Position numbers and translations under genes: made by a program. A stretch of 64,000 bases of DNA from contig NZ_JAKNTK010000001.1 of NCBI RefSeq assembly GCF_022440805.1, positions 2,914,001 to 2,978,000 on the forward strand, written 5' to 3'. Below are positions 10,755 to 19,554 of this stretch, piece by piece. A model generated the notes under the pieces. The model saw only the letters and a program-made list of their open reading frames with translations, searched no databases and was not told where the DNA came from. This DNA comes from Holdemania massiliensis (GTDB lineage: Bacteria > Bacillota_I > Bacilli_A > Erysipelotrichales > Erysipelotrichaceae). How positions within the stretch are numbered: the stretch's first letter is position 1; each line of letters begins with the position of its first letter.

Positions 10755-12665
10755 ATGGAGCCGGAATTGAAACAATTATTTGTGCTTTTAAAAACCGATC
10801 AGCCCATCACTTCTGTTCAACTGGCAGCGGCGGTTCATCTCAGTGAAAAAACCGTGCGATCCCGGCTGAAACGATTGGCGGATGAACTGAAAGAACACGG
10901 GGCGCAGCTCATTGCCAAACCTGGTACGGGCTATCAAATTACCATTCTTGATCCGTCGGCTTTAAATCAATGGCTGGCGGAAGCCCCACAGACGCCGATT
11001 CCGTCAACCTTTTCCCAACGGGTTGATTTTCTGCTGGAATATCTGTTAGATCATCCGGCTTACGTGAAACTGGAAGACCTCACACAGAAAATTTATGTTT
11101 CCCGAAATACGTTAAGTGCTGATCTCAAACAGGTAGAATCAATCCTTCATCTCTACCATTTGACAATTAACCGCCGACCCAACTATGGAATCCGGGTTGA
11201 GGGTGATGAATTCAATCGCAGGCTTTGTCTTGCAAACTGCGTATATAAAAATAATATGAGCTTCATCACCAATCCGCTGCAGAAAGCCGAGGGTCAGATC
11301 ATCTTTGAAATCCTCAGTCAGATTTTCCGTAACCATCATATTCGAATTTCTGAAACTTCGTTTGAGAATTTGATCGTTCACATTGTGATTGCCAATCAGC
11401 GCATTCAGAGCGGTCAGCCGATGATCTACAGTGAAAATGCCCGAACTGAAATGCGGCAGTTAGTCGGCGATAAAATTCTAACAACCGCCCAGGCGGTCTG
11501 CACGGCACTTCAAAAACAATTTGATATTGTTTATACGGAAGATGAACAATATTACATTGCACTGCATATCAGCGGCAAAGCCAGCTCCGATTCCCAGGGA
11601 AAATACGGCAGCAATCTTGTCATCAGCGCCCAGATTGACGAACTCGTTTTAAAGATGCTCAACGCGGTTTATGAAGGCATGCTTCTTGATTTCCGAGATA
11701 ATTTGGAGCTGCGCGTATCGCTCAATCAGCACATGGTGCCCCTCGACATCCGGATGCGCTACAACATCCCGCTGAAAAATCCGATCCTCAAACAGATCCA
11801 GCAGCAGTATGCCTTTGCTTATACCGTAGCCGTCTGCGGCTGTACAGCGCTCATTGATCATTATGGAAAGGAAGTGCCGGAGGATGAAATCGCGTATCTG
11901 GCCGTCTTGTTCGCTTTAGCCATGGAACAACGCGACCGGCCTGTCCGCCGCTACAACATTGTTGTGGTCTGCGTCTCTGGACGGGGAACCTCCCAGCTGT
12001 TCTTATACAATTATAAGCAGGCCTTCGGCAAATACATCAACCGGATTATCGAAGCCACTGTCTTTGATTTGGAAGAGCTGGACTTCAAGGGGCTGGCTGT
12101 CGACTTCGTCTTTACGACCGTGCCGCTGAACATCAGCCTTCCCGTACCGGTCTATGAGATTTCCCTGCTGCTGAGTGATAAGGAAATCAACAGCTATCAG
12201 CGCATCTTTGAAAACGGCGATGATCGTTTTCTTAACCGCTACTTTGACAGCCGCTTGTTTCTCCCTTGTGTTCAGGCGGAAACCAAAGAACAGGCATTGG
12301 CCGAAATTTGTCAGGCTGTCACGCACAGCCGATCCGTACCGGACGACTTCTATGAGCTGGTCATGAAGCGGGAAGAAATGGGTCAGACCGATTTTGGAAA
12401 CTGGGTGGCGATTCCCCATCCCTGCCGGATTTTAGGCAGCGGCAAGTTTGTCATGGCGGCCATTCTGGAAAAACCGATTTTCTGGGGACATTACGAGGTT
12501 CAGGTCATCTTTTTGATCTCCCTGGCAGAACAAGATCCGGATGCGGAAGCCTTTTACCGCACGATTACCAATTATCTTTCCAATGTCGACTTAGTGGAAA
12601 AAACGATCCGCTGCCGGACTTTTGCCTGTCTGATGGACTGTTTAAAAGAAGCTTGGCGGCACTGA
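10755..12665 (+). CDS. PRD-containing transcriptional regulator (LicR/MtlR type) of the plus-strand beta-glucoside PTS
   Basis: A 636-residue multidomain activator. In order: N-terminal winged helix (residues about 1-65, SVQLAAAVHLSEKTVRSRLK), two PTS regulation domains (about 180-290 and 300-395), an EIIB-like domain opening with NIVVVCVSGRGTSQ (about 400-480) and a C-terminal EIIA-like domain (about 500-636) with the phosphorylatable histidine in VAIPHP. PRD regulators sense PTS phosphorylation state: active when substrate flows, inactive when the cognate EIIB phosphorylates them. The ATG follows GAGGGGATCC. It directly precedes PTS genes EIIA, EIIB, EIIC and a GH1 gene on the same strand, so these are its likely targets. 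Confidence 0.88.
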   Translation: MEPELKQLFVLLKTDQPITSVQLAAAVHLSEKTVRSRLKRLADELKEHGAQLIAKPGTGYQITILDPSALNQWLAEAPQTPIPSTFSQRVDFLLEYLLDHPAYVKLEDLTQKIYVSRNTLSADLKQVESILHLYHLTINRRPNYGIRVEGDEFNRRLCLANCVYKNNMSFITNPLQKAEGQIIFEILSQIFRNHHIRISETSFENLIVHIVIANQRIQSGQPMIYSENARTEMRQLVGDKILTTAQAVCTALQKQFDIVYTEDEQYYIALHISGKASSDSQGKYGSNLVISAQIDELVLKMLNAVYEGMLLDFRDNLELRVSLNQHMVPLDIRMRYNIPLKNPILKQIQQQYAFAYTVAVCGCTALIDHYGKEVPEDEIAYLAVLFALAMEQRDRPVRRYNIVVVCVSGRGTSQLFLYNYKQAFGKYINRIIEATVFDLEELDFKGLAVDFVFTTVPLNISLPVPVYEISLLLSDKEINSYQRIFENGDDRFLNRYFDSRLFLPCVQAETKEQALAEICQAVTHSRSVPDDFYELVMKREEMGQTDFGNWVAIPHPCRILGSGKFVMAAILEKPIFWGHYEVQVIFLISLAEQDPDAEAFYRTITNYLSNVDLVEKTIRCRTFACLMDCLKEAWRH

Positions 12666-12690
12666 TATCACAAATATTTCCGCAGTCTCC

Positions 12691-12735
12691 CCGGAAACAT
12701 TCCGGTTGGAGTTATCAAAAAAGCAATGCTAGACT
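12691..12735 (+). promoter_or_regulatory. promoter with upstream palindrome for the PTS-GH1 operon
   Basis: TTGGAG (12706-12711), 18-base spacer ending in TG, TAGACT (12730-12735). Immediately upstream is CCGGAA-ACA-TTCCGG (12691-12705), touching the -35, the usual place for an activator such as the adjacent PRD protein. The leader also has a 7-bp inverted repeat GATTTCA/TGAAATC (12757-12763 and 12783-12789). Confidence 0.55.
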
Positions 12736-12821
12736 GAATTTATCAACATGGTGTCCGATTTCAGACTTTGCTGCAGAAAAGATGAAATCCGATATCCATG
12801 GTGAAGAAAGGAGCCAAAGAA

Positions 12822-13133
12822 ATGGCAAATGAAATTGAACTGACAATCATGCAGCTGATCACTGCGGCCGGGGACGCCCGCAGCCTGGCGATTCAGGCGA
12901 TCCGCACTGCACGCGCCAAAAACTTTGAAGAAGCGGACAGGCTGATGATTGAGTGCGATAAAAAAATGGTGGAAGCCCATCAGTGCCAGACCGGTCTGAT
13001 CTTTGCCGAAACCAATGGCAGCCCGGTTCCCATTTCCTTATTGATGATCCATGCGCAGGATCACGTGATGAACGCGATGACGGTCAAAGACATGGCGGTG
13101 GAAATGATCGAAATGATCCGGGCTGCCGCTTGA
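12822..13133 (+). CDS. PTS lactose/cellobiose-type EIIA
   Basis: A 103-residue helical protein of the PTS-Lac class. The phosphorylated histidine lies in the motif LMIHAQDHVMNAM (about residue 75) near the C-terminus, as in LacF/CelC, and the N-terminal helix IELTIMQLITAAGDARS matches the family. It accepts phosphate from HPr and passes it to the adjacent EIIB. The ATG at 12822 follows AAAGGAG; a GTG further upstream is in frame but has no ribosome site. First gene of a four-gene unit. Confidence 0.92.
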   Translation: MANEIELTIMQLITAAGDARSLAIQAIRTARAKNFEEADRLMIECDKKMVEAHQCQTGLIFAETNGSPVPISLLMIHAQDHVMNAMTVKDMAVEMIEMIRAAA

Positions 13134-13167
13134 AATGAAATGATATGAAAAGTGAGGATAAACAAAT

Positions 13168-13470
13168 ATGAAAAATATCGTCCTGCTCTGTGCCCAGGGG
13201 ATGTCAACGGGCATGTTGATGAATAAAATGCGCTCGGCCGCGAAAGCATCCAGCTATGAATGCACAATCAGCGCCACTTCCGTCAGTCAGGCAAAATCCG
13301 CGGCGGAAACTGCCGACTGCATTTTAATCGGGCCGCAGGTTCGCTATGAACTGGAAAACGTCAGAAAGCAATGCCCAAACCTGCCGGTTGAAGTGATCGA
13401 CATGGTCGCTTATGGTCGGTTGGACGGAGCTAAAGTTTTAGCGGCCGCAAGAAAACTAATGGGCGATTAA
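13168..13470 (+). CDS. PTS lactose/cellobiose-type EIIB
   Basis: A 100-residue Rossmann-like domain with the phosphocysteine in the N-terminal loop NIVLLCAQGMSTGML (Cys8), and GPQVRYEL further along, both standard for cellobiose EIIB. It transfers phosphate from EIIA to the sugar bound by EIIC. Preceded by GTGAGG 13 bases upstream of the ATG; 34 bases after the EIIA gene. Confidence 0.93.
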   Translation: MKNIVLLCAQGMSTGMLMNKMRSAAKASSYECTISATSVSQAKSAAETADCILIGPQVRYELENVRKQCPNLPVEVIDMVAYGRLDGAKVLAAARKLMGD

Positions 13471-13502
13471 CGCCTGACTTACAATGAAGAGGAGAATTTA
13501 CA

Positions 13503-14801
13503 ATGAGTAAACTGGATAAAATTACGGAGAAAGTCATGAAATTTGCCCAGCTGCGTTATGTAAAAATTATTATGAACGCCTTTATGGGCATCGCCGCTTT
13601 CTCCATCGGAGCATCGCTCTTTTCCCTAGTCAAATCGATTCCGATTGGTCCCTGGCAGACTTTCCTAACCACCAGCGGCTTCGGCAATGTTCTTTCAATT
13701 CCGATCAATATGGTTTCCAACCTTTATGCCGTCATGGTTGTTCTGTGTGTCGGTTATGAAACGGCAAAATCGTTTGGTCAGCGGCCGCTGCCGGCTGCCA
13801 TGGTCGCCTTTGGTTCGTTTATGATCGTCACTCCGTTTGAAGCCCCAGTGAGTCTGGTGAACGAAGCCGGCGAAACTGTCACCGGCCTTGCCAGCAATGT
13901 GCTTTCTTTAAGTCCGTTGGGTTCGCAGGGAATCTTTGTCGCGATGCTCTGCGGTCTGATCGGCGCCCGTTTATATGTCTTCCTGCTGCAGAAAAATATC
14001 AAGATCAAAATGCCGGATTCGATTCCGCCTTCAGTTGCCGGCATGTTTGAAACAATGATTCCAGCGGGTATCGTCTTCATCTTGTTTATGGCTCTGCGCA
14101 TGGGGTTTGCGCAGACACCGTACAGCACGATGCAGAGCTTTATTTACACGATGCTGCAGAAACCGCTGATGGGAATTGGCGCCAATCCAGTTGGAGCCGC
14201 CTTATATCTGATGTCCGGCAAGCTGTTGTGGATGTTCGGCATTCATGGCGATATGCTGACCTATGCTACTTTAGGTTCCATCCGTTCCGCCGCTATTCAA
14301 GCCAACATGGCTGCCTTTGCCGCTGGAGAAGCCGCTCCTTATCTGGAATGGGCGATGCTGACACCAATTACCAACGTCGGCATTCTGGGATTAACGATTC
14401 TGTTGTTGTTCTCCAAAGCAAAGCAATACAAAAGTTTGGGCCAGCTTTCCATCGCCACTTCGATTTTCAATATTACAGAACCGGTGATGTTTGGCTTCCC
14501 GATTATTTTAAACCCGATTATGGCGCTGCCGTGCGTCCTGTGTCCGGGAATCTGCGTCATGCTGACATCAATGGTCATGCGTATGGGCTTAGTCGCGCCT
14601 TTGACCGGCGTTGCCTTGTCCAATGTCATTCCGACGCCAATCTATTTCTGGATGGCCACCAATTCCATTTCCGGTTTAATTTGGGGTTTAATACTTGTCG
14701 CGGTATCAGTTGCCATCTTCTTACCGTTCTTCAAAATCGCAGAGAAAGCGGCAGTCAAAGAAGAACAAAAAGAAATCGAAACCAGCGAAACCGCACAATA
14801 G
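13503..14801 (+). CDS. PTS cellobiose-type EIIC permease
   Basis: A 432-residue membrane protein with about ten hydrophobic segments. The late motif SIFNITEPVMFGFPIILNP is diagnostic of the lactose/cellobiose EIIC family; the N-terminus LDKITEKVMKFAQLRYVKIIM also fits. It translocates beta-glucosides or oligosaccharides while EIIB phosphorylates them. The ATG follows GAAGAGGAGAA. Its operon partner is a GH1 6-phospho-beta-glycosidase, consistent with uptake of beta-linked disaccharides or aryl/alkyl glucosides. Confidence 0.92.
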   Translation: MSKLDKITEKVMKFAQLRYVKIIMNAFMGIAAFSIGASLFSLVKSIPIGPWQTFLTTSGFGNVLSIPINMVSNLYAVMVVLCVGYETAKSFGQRPLPAAMVAFGSFMIVTPFEAPVSLVNEAGETVTGLASNVLSLSPLGSQGIFVAMLCGLIGARLYVFLLQKNIKIKMPDSIPPSVAGMFETMIPAGIVFILFMALRMGFAQTPYSTMQSFIYTMLQKPLMGIGANPVGAALYLMSGKLLWMFGIHGDMLTYATLGSIRSAAIQANMAAFAAGEAAPYLEWAMLTPITNVGILGLTILLLFSKAKQYKSLGQLSIATSIFNITEPVMFGFPIILNPIMALPCVLCPGICVMLTSMVMRMGLVAPLTGVALSNVIPTPIYFWMATNSISGLIWGLILVAVSVAIFLPFFKIAEKAAVKEEQKEIETSETAQ

Positions 14802-14858
14802 TTTCATCCAAGGATGCCCAGCCGCATCCTTTTTAAAAAGAAATGGAGGCAAATCAAC

Positions 14859-16388
14859 ATGACAGGATTTCCTAAAGATTTTTTATGGGGCGGCGCCACG
14901 GCTGCCAATCAATGTGAAGGGGCTTGGAATGAGGATGGAAAAGGCATCAGCATCGCCGATGTTCTGACCTGCGGCGGCCTAGCTAAATATACGGCAGAAG
15001 TGCCCGGTGTACCAGAATCAATGAAAAAACACATTGCGAAAATGCGCGGCGTTACCTACCGCAGCGATCATCAGACCGGCGCGGCGATCGCGTTTAAGAT
15101 GAACACTTATCCCGAAACCGGAATTCCGGTCATTTTGGAGGATGAATATTATCCGAATCATCAAGCGATCGACCACTATCACCGATATAAGGAGGATCTG
15201 GCACTCTTTGCCAAAATGGGCTTCAAATGTTATCGGATGTCCATCGCATGGACTCGGATTTATCCTACCGGTGAGGAAGACACGCCTAACGAAACGGGCC
15301 TGCGGTTCTATGACAGCCTTTTTGATGAATGCCTGAAATACGGCATCGAACCAATCGTCACACTTTCGCATTATGAAATGCCGCTGGCGCTGACCTTAAA
15401 ATATAACGGCTTCGCGGATCGGCGCGTCATTGCGTGTTATACGAAATACGTGAAGACGGTCTTTGATCGTTACCAGCATAAAGTGAAATACTGGCTGACC
15501 TTCAACGAACTGAACTCCGTCGTCCACAGCGGCTTTATCAATGCCGGAGTCTTCTCAAAGGATCGCCGCCTGATCGAAACCGCCAGCTATCATCAGCTGT
15601 TGGCCAGTGCGGAAGTTGTCCGTTATGCGCACCAGCACTATCCGCAGTTTCAGATGGGCTGCATGATCGGCGTTTCCCCTGCCTATCCTTACAGCTGCAG
15701 GCCAGAGGACAATCTCGCCGCGTTAAAGCAGAACCACCAGCGCGACACCTATTATCCCGATGTCCAGATGCGCGGTTTCATCCCAGAATACAAGCTCATC
15801 CAGTTAAACCAAGAGGGCATTGCACTACCCATCCAGCCTGGTGATACTGAGCTTCTGAAGGAAGGCTGCTGCGACTTCATGGCCTTCAGCTATTACCAGA
15901 CCAGCGTGGCTGCGGCTCAGGATGAATCGATGCAGCGGACTGCCGGCAACATGGGCAGCTTTATCTTCAATCCGCATTTAAAAAAGAGCGAATGGGGCTG
16001 GCAGATTGATCCGTTAGGGCTGCGCTATACCCTCAACTTATTTTACGACCGCTATCACAAACCGCTGTTCATTGCGGAAAACGGTTTGGGCGCAGCAGAC
16101 GTATTCAACCCTGATCACACGATTCATGATCCCTACCGCATCGAATATCTGCGCGAGCACATTCAGGCGATCAAAGCTGCGATCGTTGAGGATGGTGTCC
16201 AGGTATTCGGCTATACACCTTGGGGCTGCATCGACTTGATCAGCTGCTCAACTGGGCAGATCTCAAAACGCTACGGTTTCATTTACGTCGATGTCGATGA
16301 CGCGGGTCAAGGTACGCTGAACCGTTATGAAAAAGATTCCTTCGCCTATTACAAACGGGTGATAGAAACCAACGGGGAAGAGTTATAA
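14859..16388 (+). CDS. GH1 6-phospho-beta-glucosidase with intact catalytic pair
   Basis: A 509-residue family 1 glycoside hydrolase. The acid/base glutamate is present in KYWLTFNELNS (about residue 207) and the nucleophile in FIAENGLGA (about 405). The phosphate-binding C-terminal loop reads SCSTGQISKRYGFIYVD, which marks the 6-phospho group of the family. It cleaves the phosphorylated sugar delivered by the PTS genes upstream to glucose-6-phosphate and an aglycone or sugar. ATG at 14859 follows ATGGAGGC. It is the only one of five GH1 genes in the window with a normal acid/base residue. It ends at a shared terminator facing the minus-strand GH1 array. Confidence 0.92.
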   Translation: MTGFPKDFLWGGATAANQCEGAWNEDGKGISIADVLTCGGLAKYTAEVPGVPESMKKHIAKMRGVTYRSDHQTGAAIAFKMNTYPETGIPVILEDEYYPNHQAIDHYHRYKEDLALFAKMGFKCYRMSIAWTRIYPTGEEDTPNETGLRFYDSLFDECLKYGIEPIVTLSHYEMPLALTLKYNGFADRRVIACYTKYVKTVFDRYQHKVKYWLTFNELNSVVHSGFINAGVFSKDRRLIETASYHQLLASAEVVRYAHQHYPQFQMGCMIGVSPAYPYSCRPEDNLAALKQNHQRDTYYPDVQMRGFIPEYKLIQLNQEGIALPIQPGDTELLKEGCCDFMAFSYYQTSVAAAQDESMQRTAGNMGSFIFNPHLKKSEWGWQIDPLGLRYTLNLFYDRYHKPLFIAENGLGAADVFNPDHTIHDPYRIEYLREHIQAIKAAIVEDGVQVFGYTPWGCIDLISCSTGQISKRYGFIYVDVDDAGQGTLNRYEKDSFAYYKRVIETNGEEL

Positions 16389-16432
16389 CCCTTCTTCAAC
16401 TGTTTCCTTAGCTATAAAAATGGATATCAAAT

Positions 16433-16490
16433 AAAAAGAGCGGATGCTCCATCGAAGTTCATTTCTTCGCTTGAAGCAAGCCGCTTTTTT
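16433..16490. terminator. bidirectional terminator between convergent GH1 genes
   Basis: Arms AGCGG (16439-16443) and CCGCT (16481-16485) with an inner GAAG/CTTC pair; A-tract on the left and T-tract on the right serve both strands. Confidence 0.7.
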
Positions 16491-16497
16491 CTGCGAT

Positions 16498-17946
16498 TTA
16501 CGATAAATCTTCGCCATTGGTGGCAATGACTTTCTGATACCAGTAGAATGAATCCTTGCGTGACCGTTTTTTCGTTCCCTGTCCAAGGTCGTCCTGATCA
16601 ACATAGATGAAACCATATCGCTTGGACATTTCTGCGCTGGAGGAAGAAATGATATCAATCGGTCCCCAGGCACAATAAGCGATGACCTCTACGCCGTCTT
16701 TGACTGCTTCTTTCAGCTGAGCAATATGCTGCCGATAGTAATCAATCCGATACGGATCATGAATCGAACCATCGGCTTCCACCTGATCCAGGGCGCCGAA
16801 GCCATTCTCTGCAATCAACAGCGGAATCTGATAGCGATCCCAATACTGACTCAGCATATTGTAAAATCCTAACGGATCCATCCGCCATTCCCACGGCGTC
16901 GGTTTCAAATATGGATTCTGTTCGCTGTCGCGCGGATCCATGCCGTTTTTGGACGCGTCGATGATTTTGGTCGAATAGTAAGATAGGGCCAGGAACTGCA
17001 TCGGATTGGCTTTGATCAATTCTTCATCTTTTTCCTCAATCTGCAGATGAATGCCCTTTTCTTCAAAGTAGCGTAGGGCATAAACCGGATATTCGCCACG
17101 CAGCTGAACGTCGCTGAAGAAATACTGCATCCGATTGCGCTTCATCGTCAGCACAACATCTTCCGGACGGCAGGTTGCCGGATAACTGGTGCAATCCGCC
17201 AGCATCGTGCCCATCTTGGCCTGCGGATCGATTGTTTTAGCCAGCTCGACGACTTGTGCTCCTGCTACAAACTGATGATGCACAGCCTGATACATCAACT
17301 CTTCCATGTTTTCCGCCTGATCGTCATAAATACCTAACGAGCCAAACTGAACGGTTGGAACCAGATTCACCTGGTTGCAGACAATCCAGTATTTGACTTT
17401 GCCCTTAAACCGCTCCAGCAGCACGCCGGCATACCGAACGAAGAAATCAATCACCTTGCGATTGGCAAAGCCGCCGTATTCCGTAACCAGCGTCAGCGGT
17501 ATATCGTAATGTGAAATCGTGATGATCGGTTCCATGCCGGCCTGGATAATCTGATCAATCAGGCGGTCATAAAATTGCAGTCCCTTTTCACTCGGCTCTG
17601 CTTCATCGCCGCGCGGGAAAATCCGGCTCCAGGAAATACTCGTTCGGAAACATCGAAAACCCATTTCCTTCAACAGTGCCAGGTCTTCTTTATAGGTATG
17701 ATAGAAATCAATCCCATAGCGTTTTGGATAATAGCCCTCGGTATCGGCCGCCGCCGCTAAAATCTCCGCCCGGGTTCCGCCACCTTCCTTTGCGATGTGA
17801 GCGCGGTCGAGATGGTTGTCATAGCGATGAATATCCGAGGTCGAAAGACCGCGGCCGTCAACATCATAAGCCCCTTCAATCTGGCAGGCTGCGACAGCTC
17901 CGCCCCATAAAAAATTTTCGGGAAATCCTTGTGGTACTTTCTTCAT
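16498..17946 (-). CDS. GH1 glycosidase, acid/base Glu replaced by Gln (copy 4 of operon)
   Basis: A 482-residue GH1 protein aligning end to end with 6-phospho-beta-glucosidases. The nucleophile is kept in LIAENGFGA, and the phosphate loop SSSSAEMSKRYGFIYVD is kept. The acid/base position reads KYWIVCNQVNL: the codon at 17371-17373 (minus strand CAG) encodes Gln instead of Glu. Loss of this group slows hydrolysis of ordinary glycosides but is tolerated for activated leaving groups, as in plant myrosinases. It is the promoter-distal gene of an operon led by a lactose/cellobiose-type PTS. ATG at 17946 follows GGGAGAG. A strong hairpin separates it from the preceding gene. Confidence 0.88.
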   Translation of the reverse strand: MKKVPQGFPENFLWGGAVAACQIEGAYDVDGRGLSTSDIHRYDNHLDRAHIAKEGGGTRAEILAAAADTEGYYPKRYGIDFYHTYKEDLALLKEMGFRCFRTSISWSRIFPRGDEAEPSEKGLQFYDRLIDQIIQAGMEPIITISHYDIPLTLVTEYGGFANRKVIDFFVRYAGVLLERFKGKVKYWIVCNQVNLVPTVQFGSLGIYDDQAENMEELMYQAVHHQFVAGAQVVELAKTIDPQAKMGTMLADCTSYPATCRPEDVVLTMKRNRMQYFFSDVQLRGEYPVYALRYFEEKGIHLQIEEKDEELIKANPMQFLALSYYSTKIIDASKNGMDPRDSEQNPYLKPTPWEWRMDPLGFYNMLSQYWDRYQIPLLIAENGFGALDQVEADGSIHDPYRIDYYRQHIAQLKEAVKDGVEVIAYCAWGPIDIISSSSAEMSKRYGFIYVDQDDLGQGTKKRSRKDSFYWYQKVIATNGEDLS

Positions 17947-17970
17947 GCTTGAACTCTCCCTTCTTCAAGA

Positions 17971-18005
17971 AGCCCTCCGCAAAAATCATTCCATTGCGAA
18001 GGGCT
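17971..18005 (-). other. intercistronic hairpin between GH1 genes
   Basis: AGCCCT-x-CGCAA (17971-17982) pairs with TTGCG-x-AGGGCT (17994-18005), 11 bp with one mismatch. There is no T-tract, so it may stabilise or mark processing of the polycistronic RNA rather than end it. Confidence 0.6.
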
Positions 18006-18080
18006 GAAAGCTGGTATCCGACTGCGAAGAATCAGGAATCTGAAAGGCAGCCATGACCACTCAGCTTGGATTTAAGAAAC

Positions 18081-19532
18081 CTAACAATCTTCGCCGTTGG
18101 AGGCAATGACCTGCCGATACCAATCGTACGAATCTTTTTTCATCCGCTGTTTCGTTCCATTTCCGTAATCATCCTGATCCACATAAATGAAACCGTAGCG
18201 CTTGCTCATCTCGGAGGACGAACAGCTGATGATATCAATCGGTCCCCATGGGAAATAACCGATGACGTCCACGCCATCCTTGATCGCTTCCTTCATCATC
18301 GCTACATGCTGACGCAGATAGGAGATGCGGCGCTGATCGTGGATCTTGCCGTCCTCACTGATCGTATCATAAGTACCGAAGCCGTTTTCCGCAATGATAA
18401 TCGGTTTTTGATAGCGGTCATAATAGTAGTTCAGCACTGTCCGCAACCCCAGCGGATCAATTCCCCAGCCCCATTCACTGGCATCAATGTGCGGATTGGA
18501 CAGCGCGCCGTCCTCATTAACTCCATAGTTTTTCATACTTTCCGCGGAAGCACAGATCGTATAATAATAGGAAATCGCTAAGAAGTCGGCGGTGTTCTCT
18601 TTCAGCACTTTTTCATCTTCCGGACGAATGTCCAGATGAAAGCCTTTCTCGTTGAAAAAGCGAACAGCATAACCTGGATATGTTCCGCGGATTAATAAAT
18701 CACTGAAAAAGTATTCCATCTGATTGCGCTTCATATTGGCAAAGACATCCTCAGGCTTGCAGGTCAGCGGTTCACTCAGTCCGTCATACACCATCATGCC
18801 GATCTGGAAATTAGGATCAATTTGATGTCCGATTTTCGTCGCCATCGCACAGGCTGTACATTCATTGTGGACGCCCTGGAATTTAGCCTCCCACAGATTG
18901 TCAACACAATCAGCCGGAATGCCTAAATGGTTAAAGGATTCATGATGAATCAAGTTAATCTGATTGACAAGAATCCAGTATTTGACCTTGCCTTTGAAGC
19001 GCCTGAAGACCGTTTCGCAGTATCGGACAAAGAAATCAATCGTCTGCCGGTTTGCCCAGCCATGATACTTGACGGCAAGGTTCAGCGGCATTTCATAATG
19101 CGACAGCGTAATCAAAGGCTCCATGCCGTTTTGAATGATTTCATCAATTAAATCCTCATAAAATCGCAGTCCTTCTTCATTGGGCTGTTCATCATCCCCG
19201 TTGGGGAAAATCCGCGCCCAGTTGATCGACGTTCGGAAAGCATTCATGCCGGTTCCCGCAAGCAATTTCAGATCTTCCTTATACGTGTGATAGAAATCAA
19301 TGCCGTAGCGTTTTGGGTAAATCCCCTGAGTATCGCTCAAAGCAGCATCTATATCTTTGAGTGTTGTTTCTTTGTTGGATTTCTTTTTCAGATCGCCCTT
19401 GTCCTGAACTTTTAAAATATCCGCGACGCAGATCCCTTTGCCGCCTTCCCGCCAGGCCCCTTCCGCCTGATTGGCCGCAATCGCTCCGCCCCACATAAAA
19501 TCTTTGGGAAATCCGGTCGGCATTGTTTTCAT
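18081..19532 (-). CDS. GH1 glycosidase, acid/base Glu replaced by Gln (copy 3 of operon)
   Basis: About 483 residues, GH1, closest in the window to the gene at 21052-22488 (both share the loop HESFNHLG after the acid/base site). The nucleophile motif IIIAENGFG and the phosphate loop SCSSSEMSKRYGFIYVD are intact. The acid/base motif reads KYWILVNQINL; the Gln codon is at 18960-18962. Two adjacent ATG codons (19535 and 19532) follow GGAGG at 5 and 8 bases; 19532 gives the same start pattern (MKTMPTGFPKDF) as the paralogues. Only 22 bases separate it from the preceding gene, so it lies in the same transcript. Confidence 0.88.
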   Translation of the reverse strand: MKTMPTGFPKDFMWGGAIAANQAEGAWREGGKGICVADILKVQDKGDLKKKSNKETTLKDIDAALSDTQGIYPKRYGIDFYHTYKEDLKLLAGTGMNAFRTSINWARIFPNGDDEQPNEEGLRFYEDLIDEIIQNGMEPLITLSHYEMPLNLAVKYHGWANRQTIDFFVRYCETVFRRFKGKVKYWILVNQINLIHHESFNHLGIPADCVDNLWEAKFQGVHNECTACAMATKIGHQIDPNFQIGMMVYDGLSEPLTCKPEDVFANMKRNQMEYFFSDLLIRGTYPGYAVRFFNEKGFHLDIRPEDEKVLKENTADFLAISYYYTICASAESMKNYGVNEDGALSNPHIDASEWGWGIDPLGLRTVLNYYYDRYQKPIIIAENGFGTYDTISEDGKIHDQRRISYLRQHVAMMKEAIKDGVDVIGYFPWGPIDIISCSSSEMSKRYGFIYVDQDDYGNGTKQRMKKDSYDWYRQVIASNGEDC

Positions 19533-19554
19533 CATTTCATCCTCCTCATTTGAT

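Noticed and set aside
10492..10770. An open frame before the first PRD regulator
   Set aside because: It runs through a terminator and promoter region, has no ribosome site and low-quality composition.
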